Shown: piece by piece, positions 35,332 through 44,147 of the stretch | Layout: every line of letters begins with the position of its first letter | How positions within the stretch are numbered: position 1 is the first letter of the stretch | The notes under the pieces: generated by a model | What the model was told of the DNA's origin: nothing | The model's input: the letters and a program-made list of their open reading frames with translations, nothing else | Databases searched by the model: none | Position numbers and translations under genes: made by a program | From: Nocardia gamkensis NBRC 108242 | Lineage (GTDB): Bacteria > Actinomycetota > Actinomycetes > Mycobacteriales > Mycobacteriaceae | Assembly: GCF_001612985.1 (NCBI RefSeq) | Contig: NZ_BDBM01000040.1 | Span: 1 to 64,000 of the forward strand | Length of the DNA stretch: 64,000 nt | Direction of reading: 5' to 3'

Positions 35332-35690
35332 GCCAGCGCCTTCGGCGCTGGGTGTTCGCGGCCCCTTTGTGGCTCGCGTTTGCGCGACCGCCGCTTGCTC
35401 CTTCGTCGCCTACGCGACGGCCGCGCAAACGCGAGCCGGGCCGCGAACGGAACATGCTCGGTCTCGCTTCGCTCGAAACCGGGAGTCGAGGTGCGCTGGG
35501 CGCGTAGGTGTCGAAGCTCGCTCTCGGGTGCAGACGGTCGATAGACGCAGGCTGACGACTCGAGCCGACAGCCTCTTGCGGTCCTGCCGCCTATGCGGCG
35601 GCCGCTTGCATCCCTGTCACCTACGTGGCGGCCGCTCCGACGCGCGCCGGGCCGCCAACGAGCAATGTGGTCGATCTTGCTTCGCTCGAA
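35332..35690 (-). repeat. Dispersed repeat copy 4 (inverted partner of copy 2)
   Basis: Near-exact reverse complement of 10370-10728, beginning with the hairpin CCAGCGCC-TTC-GGCGCTGG and core GCGGCCCCTTTGTGGCTCGC, then GGTCTCGCTTCGCTCGAAAC near 35460 and a degenerate second copy near 35682. No gene within. Confidence 0.85.
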
Positions 35691-35785
35691 CAGCTGTGGT
35701 TGAGGCCGGGCGGTTCACGGTCGCCCTTCCTCCGACTTGCCCGGCTGGGCCGCTGCGCGATGCCGGAGGGAAGCGCGGCGTTGCG

Positions 35786-35947
35786 TCAGCGGTGGTGGGT
35801 GTTGCGGCCGAGCATGGCCGTCAGCTCGGAGTCCAGTCGTTCCGCGTCGCGGTCGACCACGTTCGAGGAACCCGCGCGAGCCGTTCCGCGGGCGACGAGT
35901 GTGGCGAAAGCCACGATGACTGCCAGGGAGACGAGGAAAGTAACCAT
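35786..35947 (-). CDS. Small single-span membrane protein, 53 aa
   Basis: A short frame of 53 residues between the repeat and the AraC gene. Residues 2-19 (VTFLVSLAVIVAFATLVA) form one hydrophobic helix, followed by a small-residue/basic turn and a charged tail (VVDRDAERLDSELTAMLGR). Third codon positions are mostly G or C. No Shine-Dalgarno is seen before ATG 35947; AAAATT lies upstream in a lower-GC stretch, so it may be leaderless. No homologue comes to mind. Divergent from the AraC-type gene. Confidence 0.5.
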   Translation of the reverse strand: MVTFLVSLAVIVAFATLVARGTARAGSSNVVDRDAERLDSELTAMLGRNTHHR

Positions 35948-36020
35948 GGCAGTAATTTTGCGTTCAGTTATTTACGGCCGAAAGTGGCGGTGCTGACATT
36001 GTTCGTAAAAATACGGCCAC

Positions 36021-36026
36021 TAGACT
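36021..36026 (+). promoter_or_regulatory. -10 box of AraC-type gene (leaderless)
   Basis: TAGACT, 6 nt before ATG 36033; no Shine-Dalgarno. Confidence 0.5.
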
Positions 36027-36032
36027 GACGGC

Positions 36033-37001
36033 ATGCTGTCGAAGGTCGCCGTCGTGCTGTCCGAACGCATGGCCATGTTCGAATTCGGGGTCATCTGCGA
36101 GGTTTTCGGCCTGGACCGCACGGCCGACGGGCTGCCGGGCTTCGATTTCCGGGTGTGCGGGGCCGAGCCGGGCGTTCCGCTGCACTCGACCAGCCCCGGG
36201 ATCACGGTCACCCCGGAATACGGGCTCGCGGAGCTGGCGACGGCCGATCTGGTGGCCATCCCCGCCGCCGCGGCCGACCAGGGATTCGATCCACGGGTCG
36301 TCACGGCCGTCCGCGAGGCGGCGGCAGCCGGGGCGACCGTGCTCACCGTGTGTTCCGGCGCCTTCCTGGCCGGGGCGGCCGGGCTGCTCGACGGCCGCAA
36401 GTGCACCACGCACTGGCGTCATGTGGAGCAACTCGCCGCCGCGTACCCGGCGGCGACCGTCGATCCGGACGTGCTGTTCGTCGACGAAGGCGATCTGATC
36501 ACCAGCGCGGGCACCGCCGCGGGCATCGACGCCTGCCTGCACCTGGTGCGGCGCGAACTCGGCAGCGGCGTGGCCAACGCGATCGCGCGGCGCATGGTGG
36601 TCCCGCCGCAGCGCGACGGCGGGCAGCGGCAATTCATCGAACGCCCCGTCGCCGCCTGCACCTCCGACAGCCTCATCCCCACTCTGGAGTGGATGAACGA
36701 GCACCTCGACCTGCCACACACGGTGGAAGACCTCGCCACGCGCGCCAACATGTCCACCCGCACCTTCGCGCGCCGGTTCGTCGCCGAGACCGGAACCACC
36801 CCCGTGAAATGGCTCACCAACCAGCGCGTGCTACTGGCCAAGCATTTGCTGGAGGACACCGACCTCGGGCTGGAGCACATCGCCGCCCGCTCCGGCTTCG
36901 GCTCCGGCGCTCTCCTGCGCCATCACTTCCAGCGCCTCGTCGGCATCGCCCCCACCGAATACCGTCGCCGCTTCGGCCGCAGCCCGGAAGCCTCGATTTG
37001 A
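36033..37001 (+). CDS. AraC-family regulator with DJ-1/PfpI-like domain
   Basis: A 322-residue GlxA/FtrA-type regulator. The N-terminal DJ-1/PfpI (class I glutamine amidotransferase-like) domain spans about 5-190, with C107 in TVCSGAFLAG at the nucleophile-elbow place. The C-terminal AraC domain (about 215-318) has two helix-turn-helix motifs, the second with LEHIAARSGFGSGALLRHHF and the signature end TEYRRRFG. Effector and targets are not visible; it lies before cobU but with a 217-nt gap and its own promoter. Confidence 0.9.
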   Translation: MLSKVAVVLSERMAMFEFGVICEVFGLDRTADGLPGFDFRVCGAEPGVPLHSTSPGITVTPEYGLAELATADLVAIPAAAADQGFDPRVVTAVREAAAAGATVLTVCSGAFLAGAAGLLDGRKCTTHWRHVEQLAAAYPAATVDPDVLFVDEGDLITSAGTAAGIDACLHLVRRELGSGVANAIARRMVVPPQRDGGQRQFIERPVAACTSDSLIPTLEWMNEHLDLPHTVEDLATRANMSTRTFARRFVAETGTTPVKWLTNQRVLLAKHLLEDTDLGLEHIAARSGFGSGALLRHHFQRLVGIAPTEYRRRFGRSPEASI

Positions 37002-37206
37002 ACGCGGAAACGAGACAGCTGTAGCCGCCCTCGCTCATGGCCACCCCGACGCCTATCGGCGAACCCGCATCGGATGCCGACCGGCTTACCGCAGCCACTC
37101 GGAGGTCTCCCGGTCGGCGCGTCGCAGATCGGTGCGGGACGCGTCTGCCTCGGCGGCTCCTGAGCGCGGATCCGCAGACACGCGTGGCGGTGTGCTCTTC
37201 GATTGA

Positions 37207-37212
37207 TACCGT
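37207..37212 (+). promoter_or_regulatory. -10 box of cobU (leaderless)
   Basis: TACCGT, 6 nt before GTG 37219; no Shine-Dalgarno. Confidence 0.5.
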
Positions 37213-37218
37213 GCACCC

Positions 37219-37776
37219 GTGTCACAAACTTCCTCGTCGGCAGCGCCACGCAGCACCCTCGTTCTCGGTGGCGCGCGGTCGGGGAAGTCGGCGTTCGCCG
37301 AGGACATCGCGGTCCGGGCGGGCGGTCCGGTGCGTTATCTCGCCACCGCGGTGCCCGACCCCGCCGACCACGACTTCGCCGAACGCATCGCCACGCACCG
37401 CGGCCGACGCCCGGCAGGCTGGTCGACCGTCGAAAGCGCCGATCCGGCGGCAATTCTCGCCGAACCAGCGCCGCCGCCCGCCCTCACCCTGATCGACGAC
37501 ATCGGCACCTGGCTGACCGCCCGCATCGACGCAAGCGACGCGTGGGACGCCCCGCGCGGGACGGTCTGCCCCGATACCGACGCGCTGGTGGCAGCCGTCG
37601 CCGCCTACCCCGGCGATCTGGTGATCGTCAGCCCGGAGGTCGGCATGGGCGTCATCCCCGCCACGCGCTCCGGCCGCCTCTTCCGCGACGAGATCGGCAT
37701 CCTCAACCAGCGCCTCGCCCAGGTCTGCGACGAAGCCTTCCTCGTCGTCGCGGGGCTCCCGCTGCGCCTCAAATAG
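37219..37776 (+). CDS. cobU: Adenosylcobinamide kinase/guanylyltransferase
   Basis: A 185-residue CobU that phosphorylates adenosylcobinamide and attaches GMP in the late cobalamin pathway. P-loop GGARSGKS at 17-24, RYLATA, the catalytic-histidine region IATHRGRRPAGW and SPEVGMGVIP are visible. First of three cob genes in the same direction (cobU, cobT, cobS), which together make the nucleotide loop of B12. Confidence 0.94.
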   Translation: MSQTSSSAAPRSTLVLGGARSGKSAFAEDIAVRAGGPVRYLATAVPDPADHDFAERIATHRGRRPAGWSTVESADPAAILAEPAPPPALTLIDDIGTWLTARIDASDAWDAPRGTVCPDTDALVAAVAAYPGDLVIVSPEVGMGVIPATRSGRLFRDEIGILNQRLAQVCDEAFLVVAGLPLRLK

Positions 37777-38174
37777 CGCCGCGCGCTGCCCTCTCGAACA
37801 CTGCCACCACCGCGCGGGTGCGAACTCGACCGCGGCATCCCATTGCACCGCGAGGTCATCCGCCGCGATCGCGGCGAGGTGGCCGGTTTCCCGCCCAACG
37901 AAGTGCGACCGGCTGTGCCGATGAGTGGTAGACCCCTGCTGCCGCTCGTGAGAGGGGTGGCGCAGCTGACGGGTTACTCGCAGGCGGCGCGTAAGCGGTC
38001 GCTCATCCGAAGGATGGTGTCTGCCGTGAACCGAGTTGCGCTCGGAGGCCGGACGAGCGGGCGAGCACAGGCGGACCGGTGCCGCGAGTCAGGTCACGGG
38101 CGGACGGCGCGAAGGGGGCAATGGCAAGATTGGGCGGCGTAGTCGGCGTAACCGCCATGACGAAAGGCTCGATA
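37777..38174. other. 398-nt region between cobU and cobT
   Basis: No coding frame I would defend. A cobalamin riboswitch would be expected in such a place, but its core elements are not recognisable; only GAGTCAGGTCACGGGCG near 38087 recalls part of the B12 box. Confidence 0.35.
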
Positions 38175-39254
38175 GTGACGCACGGATTCGGACCGGTAGC
38201 GCCTCCGGACACACAGTTTCGTGCGGCCGCCGAGCAGCGGCAGGCGCAGCTGACCAAGCCTGCCAGGGCGCTGGGCCGATTGGAGGAACTCGGCAACTGG
38301 GTGGCGGCTTGCCAGGGCACGTGCCCGCCGAAGCAGTTCGAGCGCGCCAGAGTCGTGGTCTTCGCCGGGGATCACGGCATCGCACGGCACGGGGTATCGG
38401 CGTACCCGAGCGAGGTCACCGCGCAGATGGTCGCGAACTTCCTCGGTGGCGGCGCCGCTGTCAACGCGCTCGCGGCCGTTGCGGGCGCGACGGTCCGGGT
38501 CGCGGACATCTCCGTGGACGCCGACACCGACCCGCAGGTGTCCAAGCACAAGGTGCGTCGTTCCAGCGGGGCGATCGATCGCGAGGACGCACTCACCGCG
38601 GAAGAGGTCCGCGCGGCGCTCGAGGCGGGCCGCGCCATCGCCGACGAGGAGATCGATGCGGGCGCCGATCTGCTGATCGCGGGCGACATGGGCATCGGCA
38701 ATACCACCCCCGCCACCGTGCTCGTCGCGAGCCTCACCAACACCGAACCGGTCGCCGCCGTCGGCCGCGGCACCGGCGTGGACGACGCCGGATGGATCCG
38801 CAAGGTCGCCGCGATCCGGGATGCGATGCGCCGCGCCCGTCCGGTGGTGAAGGATCCGGTCGAACTCCTTCGCGTCGCGGGGGGCGCCGACTTCGCCGCG
38901 ATGGCCGCTTTCCTCGCCCAAGCCGCCACCCGGCGCACGCCCGTCGTCCTCGACGGCGTCGTCGTCACGGCGGCGGCGATGGTCGCCGAGGATCTCGCCG
39001 CGGGTGCGAGCGCCTGGTGGCTGGCCGGTCACCGCTCCACCGAACCGGCCCACGATCTCGCGCTGCGTCACCTGCGTCTGGACCCTCTGATCGATCTGAC
39101 CATGCGCCTCGGCGAAGGCTCGGGAGCCCTGACCGCCCTCCCCATCCTCCGCTCGGCGGTGGCCACCCTCGCGGAGATGTCCACCTTCGGCGAAGCGGGC
39201 GTCAGCACCGCCGACCCGGAACCGGCGAGCCCCGCACCGAACCTGCGCAAGTGA
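38175..39254 (+). CDS. cobT: Nicotinate-nucleotide-dimethylbenzimidazole phosphoribosyltransferase
   Basis: Activates dimethylbenzimidazole to alpha-ribazole phosphate, the lower ligand of B12. The 359-residue protein shows FAGDHGIARHGVSAYP, GDMGIGNTTPA, GTGVDDAGW, the loop RTPVVLDG and RLGEGSGA with the catalytic glutamate. The frame is open to 38079; GAAAGG with 7 nt spacing supports GTG 38175 and the length then agrees with M. tuberculosis CobT; ATG 38157 is possible. Confidence 0.93.
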   Translation: MTHGFGPVAPPDTQFRAAAEQRQAQLTKPARALGRLEELGNWVAACQGTCPPKQFERARVVVFAGDHGIARHGVSAYPSEVTAQMVANFLGGGAAVNALAAVAGATVRVADISVDADTDPQVSKHKVRRSSGAIDREDALTAEEVRAALEAGRAIADEEIDAGADLLIAGDMGIGNTTPATVLVASLTNTEPVAAVGRGTGVDDAGWIRKVAAIRDAMRRARPVVKDPVELLRVAGGADFAAMAAFLAQAATRRTPVVLDGVVVTAAAMVAEDLAAGASAWWLAGHRSTEPAHDLALRHLRLDPLIDLTMRLGEGSGALTALPILRSAVATLAEMSTFGEAGVSTADPEPASPAPNLRK

Positions 39255-39453
39255 CGCCGTCCCGCGCGACAGGCCGACGGCGGATCGCCCGCGCTCCCGA
39301 GCAGGCGCGGGCGGAACTCCGTCACCACGGCCTTCCACCTGCGGGCTGTATTCATCCGCCGACGACAGTGCGCAGGCGGAACTCGACGCCGCAGCCGGTC
39401 ATCTCCCACATCGTCGACCCGCGCGAAGCGCCGGTCGCCGCCCGAGGTCCGGC

Positions 39454-40209
39454 ATGAACGGTGTCCGGTTGGCGATTTCCTGGCTCACCGTGCTGCCGGT
39501 TCGCGGGCCGGATGCCGTGGATCGACCGGCGGCGGCGCGCGCGATCTTGTTGGCCCCACTGGTCGGGGCCCTGCTCGGCGCCGGGGCGGCGGCCCTGCTC
39601 GGGGCACTGTCCCGGGCCGGAGCAAGCACCGCGCTTGCCGGGCTACTGGTGGTGGGCGCGCTGGCGTTGATCACCAGAGGCATGCACCTCGACGGCCTGG
39701 CCGACACCTTGGACGGGCTCGGCAGCTACGGGCCGCCGGAGCGGGCCAGGGAGATCATGAAGAGCGGCGGGGCCGGCCCGTTCGGTGTGGCGGGACTCGT
39801 CTTCACCATCGGGGTCCAAGCGTTCTCGTTCGCGGCCCTCGCCGATTCGGGCAGATGGCTCGCGGTCGCCCTCGCCGTGGCGACCGGCCGTGTCGCGGTA
39901 ATCCTCGCCTGCCGAGGTGTCCCCGCCGCGCCCGGCACCGGTTTCGGCATTCTGGTGGCCGACACGCAGTCGGCCCTCGCCGGGGCCGCCTGGTCCGCGA
40001 TCGCGATCGGCCTCGCTGTCCTCGCCGTCCCGGGCTGTGCGTGGCTCGGCCCCCTCGCGGTGGTGCTCGGTCTGGCCGCCTCGGCAATTCTGGTCCGGCA
40101 CTGCGCCCGTCGCTTGGGCGGACTCTCCGGTGACGTCCTCGGCGCCGCGGTCGAGACCACCGTCGCGGTCGCGGCGGCCGTGCTGTCGCTCGCAGTCCCC
40201 ACCGGCTGA
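39454..40209 (+). CDS. cobS: Cobalamin synthase (adenosylcobinamide-GDP ribazoletransferase)
   Basis: Integral membrane enzyme of 251 residues joining adenosylcobinamide-GDP with alpha-ribazole. Six to seven hydrophobic helices and the signature HLDGLADTLDGLG with metal-binding aspartates are visible, as are the conserved MKSGGAGPFGV and LGGLSGDVLGA. ATG 39454 fits the family N-terminus (FLTxLPV-like SWLTVLPVRG). Last of the cob genes, 199 nt after cobT. Confidence 0.94.
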   Translation: MNGVRLAISWLTVLPVRGPDAVDRPAAARAILLAPLVGALLGAGAAALLGALSRAGASTALAGLLVVGALALITRGMHLDGLADTLDGLGSYGPPERAREIMKSGGAGPFGVAGLVFTIGVQAFSFAALADSGRWLAVALAVATGRVAVILACRGVPAAPGTGFGILVADTQSALAGAAWSAIAIGLAVLAVPGCAWLGPLAVVLGLAASAILVRHCARRLGGLSGDVLGAAVETTVAVAAAVLSLAVPTG

Positions 40210-40330
40210 CCCACCCCAGGCGGCAGGCCCGGCATGACGATTTGAACATTGGTCGAGTTCGAACGCGGGCGAGAGTCTGGGTCACTGGAATTTTTCCGGC
40301 CGTGCCGCGCGGATCGTCTGGGTCGGGCAA

Positions 40331-40336
40331 TAAGGT
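40331..40336 (+). promoter_or_regulatory. -10 box of MBL hydrolase gene
   Basis: TAAGGT, 7 nt before ATG 40344. The AAGG inside could also act as a weak Shine-Dalgarno, so leaderless status is less certain here. Confidence 0.4.
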
Positions 40337-40343
40337 GGGCGGT

Positions 40344-41057
40344 ATGTCTTCTGAGCGCCTGTATTTTCGCCAGCTGTTGTCGGGACGCGACTACGCCGTG
40401 GGCGATCCGATCGCGACGCAGATGCGCAACTTCGCGTATTTGATCGGCGATCGGGAAACGGGCGAGTGTGTGGTGATCGATCCGGCCTACGCGGCGGGTG
40501 ATCTGGTGGACATCGCCGAGGGAGACGGCCTGCGCCTGAGTGGCGTGCTCGCCACCCATCATCACCCCGATCACGTGGGCGGCACGATGCTCGGCTTCAC
40601 CCTGCGCGGAGTGCGTGAGCTCCTCGAAAAGACAAGCGTCCCAGTGCATGTCAACGCCAAAGAGCTGCCGTGGGTGGCCAACGTCACCGGGATCGCCGAG
40701 AGCGAGCTGACCGGCCACGAGCACGGCGACAAGGTCGGTGTCGGGACCTTCGAGATCGAGTTACTACACACACCCGGCCACACACCGGGCAGCCAATGCT
40801 TCCTGTTCGACAACCGCCTGATCGCCGGCGACACGTTGTTCGTCGACGGCTGCGGCCGCACCGATTTCCCGGGCGGCGATTCGGACGAAATGTTCCGCAG
40901 CCTGCGCTACCTAGCCGGACTCGCCGGCGATCCGGTCGTCTACCCGGGACACTGGTATTCGCAGGAACCCAACGCCGCACTGTCCACTGTCCGGGACAAA
41001 AATTACGTCATGCGTCCGCAGACGCTGGAGCAGTGGCACATGCTGATGCCGGGCTGA
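40344..41057 (+). CDS. Metallo-beta-lactamase-fold hydrolase (glyoxalase II-like)
   Basis: A 237-residue MBL-fold enzyme with both metal sites: HHHPDH motif (near residue 73), a later histidine in HTPGHTPGSQC, the bridging aspartate in AGDTLFVDGCGRTD and a final histidine in YPGHWY. Closest to the glyoxalase II / persulfide dioxygenase group; the substrate, perhaps a mycothiol thioester or persulfide in this lineage, is an inference. It ends 1 nt before the ilvE stop, tail to tail. Confidence 0.9.
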   Translation: MSSERLYFRQLLSGRDYAVGDPIATQMRNFAYLIGDRETGECVVIDPAYAAGDLVDIAEGDGLRLSGVLATHHHPDHVGGTMLGFTLRGVRELLEKTSVPVHVNAKELPWVANVTGIAESELTGHEHGDKVGVGTFEIELLHTPGHTPGSQCFLFDNRLIAGDTLFVDGCGRTDFPGGDSDEMFRSLRYLAGLAGDPVVYPGHWYSQEPNAALSTVRDKNYVMRPQTLEQWHMLMPG

Positions 41058-41058
41058 G

Positions 41059-42156
41059 TCACATCGGCCGCATCCACCCGTGCTTGTCGGCGAAGGTGCC
41101 GCGCTGGATGCCGGTGAGGGTGTCGCGCAGGGCCATGGTGACCACGCCGGGCTCTCCGCCGCCGATGGTGAATTCGCCGTCACCGGAACGGACCCAGCCG
41201 ACCGGGGTGATCACCGCGGCGGTGCCGCACGCGAAAACCTCGGTGATCTCACCGGATTCGGCGCCCTTGCGCCATTCCTCGACCGAGATCTTGCGCTCCT
41301 CGACCGGGAAGCCGGAATCGGCGGCGAGGGTGAGCAGCGAGTCGCGGGTGATGCCCGGCAACAAGGAGCCGGACAGTTCCGGGGTGACCAGCCGCGCCTC
41401 GGAGCCGGAACCGAAGACGAAGAACAGGTTGTTGGTGCCCATCTCCTCGACATAGCGGCGCTCACACGCGTCCAGCCACACCACTTGGTCGCATCCCTTG
41501 GCCGACGCCTCGGCCTGCGCGAGCAGCGACGCCGCGTAGTTGCCCGCGACCTTCGCCTCGCCGGTGCCGCCCGGCGCGGCGCGCACGTATTCGGTGGACA
41601 GCCAGACCCGCACCGGCTTCACGCCGCGGGGGAAGTACGCCCCCGCCGGGGAGCCGAGCAGCAGGTACTTGTACGCCGCGGCGGGCTTCACCCCGAGCCC
41701 GGCCTCGGTGGCGAACATGAACGGCCGCAGGTACAGCGATTCCTCGCCGCCCGCCGCGGGCACCCAGTCCCGGTCCACCTCCAGCAGTTGCCGGACCGAC
41801 TCGATGAACAGCTCGTCCGGCAGCTCGGCCATCGCCATCCGGCGAGCCGACCGGCGGAAACGCGCGGCGTTGGCATCGATGCGGAAACAGGAGACGCTGC
41901 CGTCACCCTGCCGGTAGGCCTTGAGTCCCTCGAAGATGGCCTGGCCGTAGTGGAACACCATGGTCGCGGGATCCAGCGCCAGCGGTCCGTACGGCTCCAC
42001 CCGCGCGTTCGTCCACGTGCCGCCCGCGTAATCGATCGAGACCATGTGATCGGTGAAGTGGCGCCCGAACCCCGGCTGCGCCAGTACCTCTTGTCGCCGC
42101 TGCGCTGCGAGTGGCGCGGGATGCGGAACACGGGTGAACTGTGCGGCAGCGGTCAT
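41059..42156 (-). CDS. ilvE: Branched-chain amino acid aminotransferase
   Basis: A 365-residue PLP enzyme, fold type IV, for the last step of Leu, Ile and Val synthesis. The cofactor lysine lies in GEAKVAGNYAAS; FHYGQAIFEGLKAYR and EEMGTNNLFFV are family motifs. ATG 42156 is preceded by TAGGAT at 7 nt and no Shine-Dalgarno; the frame stays open to 42189. Placed before gcvT on the same strand, 103 nt apart. Confidence 0.95.
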   Translation of the reverse strand: MTAAAQFTRVPHPAPLAAQRRQEVLAQPGFGRHFTDHMVSIDYAGGTWTNARVEPYGPLALDPATMVFHYGQAIFEGLKAYRQGDGSVSCFRIDANAARFRRSARRMAMAELPDELFIESVRQLLEVDRDWVPAAGGEESLYLRPFMFATEAGLGVKPAAAYKYLLLGSPAGAYFPRGVKPVRVWLSTEYVRAAPGGTGEAKVAGNYAASLLAQAEASAKGCDQVVWLDACERRYVEEMGTNNLFFVFGSGSEARLVTPELSGSLLPGITRDSLLTLAADSGFPVEERKISVEEWRKGAESGEITEVFACGTAAVITPVGWVRSGDGEFTIGGGEPGVVTMALRDTLTGIQRGTFADKHGWMRPM

Positions 42157-42163
42157 GCCGACG

Positions 42164-42169
42164 ATCCTA
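42164..42169 (-). promoter_or_regulatory. -10 box of ilvE (leaderless)
   Basis: TAGGAT on the minus strand, 7 nt before ATG 42156. Confidence 0.5.
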
Positions 42170-42258
42170 TCCGGCCCGATCCGCGCCATTTCGCCATGGT
42201 CCGCGCCCTCCCGCGCCGCGCCGATCTCAGCCGATGCCCGCGTCCGGGCGCGGGGCGG

Positions 42259-43359
42259 TCACTTGGTGTTGGTCCGGACGAAGGGCGGGCGGACGGTCTC
42301 GCAGCGCAGGCGGCGGCCGCGCACGTCGACCTCTACCTCGGTGCCGGGTTCGACGTCGGCCGAGGTGTCCAGCAGGGCCAGCGCGATGCCGGCCTTGAGG
42401 GTGGGCGAGAAGGTGCCGGACGTGGTTTCGCCGACCGGTTCGCCGTCGCGCAGCACGGTTTGCCCTTGCCGGAGCACACCGCGGTCGAGCGCCCGCAGGC
42501 CGAGCAGGATTCGGCGCGGACCGTCCGACTTCTCCTGTTCCAGAGCGGCCTTCCCCCAGAACTCCGGTTTCGTCCAGCCGACCGCCCAGCCGCAGCGCGC
42601 CTGCACCGGCGAGATGTCCGGCGAGAGTTCGTGCCCGTGCAAGGGGTAGCCCATCTCGGTGCGCAGGGTATCGCGGGCGCCGAGCCCGGCCACCTGGCCC
42701 TCGGCCGCGCGCACCCGCTCGGTCAAAGCGCGGAACAGCGGCTCGGCGTCGTCCCAGCGCGGCAGCAACTCGTAGCCGTGCTCGCCGGTGTAGCCGGTGC
42801 GGCAGACGCGGACGGGGCGGCCGTCCCAATCGGCGTCGGCGTAGGCCATGTACCCGAGGTCGGTGGGCAGACCGAGCGCGCTGAGCACCTCGGTGGAGCG
42901 CGGCCCTTGCACGGCGAACACGGCGAAGTCGCGGTGTTCGTCGGTGACCGTGACGCCCTCGGGCGCCGCCTTGCGCAGTTCGGCGACCACCGCCGCGGTG
43001 TTGGCGGCGTTCGGCACCAGGAAGATCTCGTCGTCGGCGACGTAGTAGGCGATCAGGTCGTCGATCACTCCCCCGTCGGGGGCGCAGCATAGCGTGTACT
43101 GCGCCTTACCCGCCCGGATCCGGCCGAGATCGTTGGTCAGCGCCGAGTTAACGAACGCCGCGGCGCCCGGACCGCGCACCGTCGCCTTGCCGAGATGACT
43201 GACGTCGAACAGCCCCACCGTCGTGCGAACCGCCTGGTGCTCGGTCACCGTGCCCGCGTACGACACCGGCATCTCCCAGCCCCCGAACGGCGCGAAGGTG
43301 GCGCCCAGCTCGACGTGCACGGCGTGGATGGGTCCTTGCAGGAGGCTCGTCTCGGTCAC
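42259..43359 (-). CDS. gcvT: Glycine cleavage system T protein (aminomethyltransferase)
   Basis: Tetrahydrofolate-dependent T protein of the glycine cleavage system, 366 residues. Typical are FDVSHLGKATVRGPGAAAFVN near the N-terminus, DDLIAYY, SRTGYTGEHGYE-like CRTGYTGEHGYELL and MGYPLHGHELS. Its partner H protein needs lipoate, made by lipB/lipA further right. GTG 43359 follows a TAAGCT box by 6 nt, hence leaderless, and no glycine riboswitch can precede it. Confidence 0.94.
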   Translation of the reverse strand: MTETSLLQGPIHAVHVELGATFAPFGGWEMPVSYAGTVTEHQAVRTTVGLFDVSHLGKATVRGPGAAAFVNSALTNDLGRIRAGKAQYTLCCAPDGGVIDDLIAYYVADDEIFLVPNAANTAAVVAELRKAAPEGVTVTDEHRDFAVFAVQGPRSTEVLSALGLPTDLGYMAYADADWDGRPVRVCRTGYTGEHGYELLPRWDDAEPLFRALTERVRAAEGQVAGLGARDTLRTEMGYPLHGHELSPDISPVQARCGWAVGWTKPEFWGKAALEQEKSDGPRRILLGLRALDRGVLRQGQTVLRDGEPVGETTSGTFSPTLKAGIALALLDTSADVEPGTEVEVDVRGRRLRCETVRPPFVRTNTK

Positions 43360-43365
43360 CAGCCG

Positions 43366-43371
43366 AGCTTA
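43366..43371 (-). promoter_or_regulatory. -10 box of gcvT (leaderless)
   Basis: TAAGCT on the minus strand, 6 nt before GTG 43359. Confidence 0.5.
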
Positions 43372-43402
43372 TCCGGGACCGATGCCCAGGTCCTCGTCCC
43401 GC

Positions 43403-44005
43403 TCACGCCCCCAGACCGAACCACATCGGGATGAGGGTCGGACCGTTCTCCGGCAGCGTGTGCGTCGTTCCGGTCGGGGCGAACCCGCACCGGCCGTAGA
43501 GCCGAGCGGATCGTTCGGTGCTCGCTTCGAGAAACACCGGGACGACCGATTCCGTCAGCCGGTCGGCGAGGATCGCCGCACCGGCTCCTTTGCCGCGATG
43601 CTCGGGCCTGGTCACGATCACTTGCAGGTACCGATGCGGGAACTCGCGGGGATGTTCGCGGGCGAGCAGGTCGGTGACGATCGCGGCGCGTCGCAGCGCC
43701 CGCACACCGGGCGCCTGTTCGACCATGGCCCGCGCCTCGGCGGCTTCGGCGGCGAATCGTTCGATCGAGGTGACCTGCTGCCAGATCGAGATCGACCAGA
43801 TCTCCCCGCCCGCGCCCGCGACCCAGATCTCGTCGTCCCGCAAGGCGCGATCGATCAACCCAGGCACGAACGCGGTGCGGAACCCGGTGTCGGGTTGATC
43901 TTCGAGGATCCACGCCGTCACCACCTCGTCCGCACTGGCCGCGACGAACGCCTCGATCAGCGGGTCACGGTCGTGCCCGGTCGCCCGGCGAGCAGTGATC
44001 TCCAT
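43403..44005 (-). CDS. GNAT-family N-acetyltransferase
   Basis: A 200-residue GNAT enzyme. The acetyl-CoA loop is seen in VIVTRPEHRGKGAGAAIL (Q/RxxGxG/A-type), followed by LEASTERSARLYGRCGF, the usual closing motif. Substrate unknown. The frame is open to 44296, but AGGGAG 4-5 nt before ATG 44005 and the protein's domain limits support this start. Divergent from the aminopeptidase gene. Confidence 0.87.
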   Translation of the reverse strand: MEITARRATGHDRDPLIEAFVAASADEVVTAWILEDQPDTGFRTAFVPGLIDRALRDDEIWVAGAGGEIWSISIWQQVTSIERFAAEAAEARAMVEQAPGVRALRRAAIVTDLLAREHPREFPHRYLQVIVTRPEHRGKGAGAAILADRLTESVVPVFLEASTERSARLYGRCGFAPTGTTHTLPENGPTLIPMWFGLGA

Positions 44006-44135
44006 TGCGCTCCCTTCGATGTGAACACCGTATTCGTACGCGAATCCATGCGGCCGCGCCCCGAGTTCGCCGAGTTGCTCGACCCGCGGGCCCGCCGCGT
44101 CTCCCACCGCTTCCTCGCCCACCCGACGGACCGAA

Positions 44136-44141
44136 TAGCCT
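44136..44141 (+). promoter_or_regulatory. -10 box of leucyl aminopeptidase gene (leaderless)
   Basis: TAGCCT, 6 nt before ATG 44148, placing +1 on the A of the start codon. Confidence 0.55.
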
Positions 44142-44147
44142 GTGCCC

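Noticed and set aside
37777..38174. Cobalamin riboswitch before cobT
   Set aside because: Only a weak B12-box-like string (GAGTCAGGTCACGGGCG); the conserved core segments were not found. A covariance-model search would decide.
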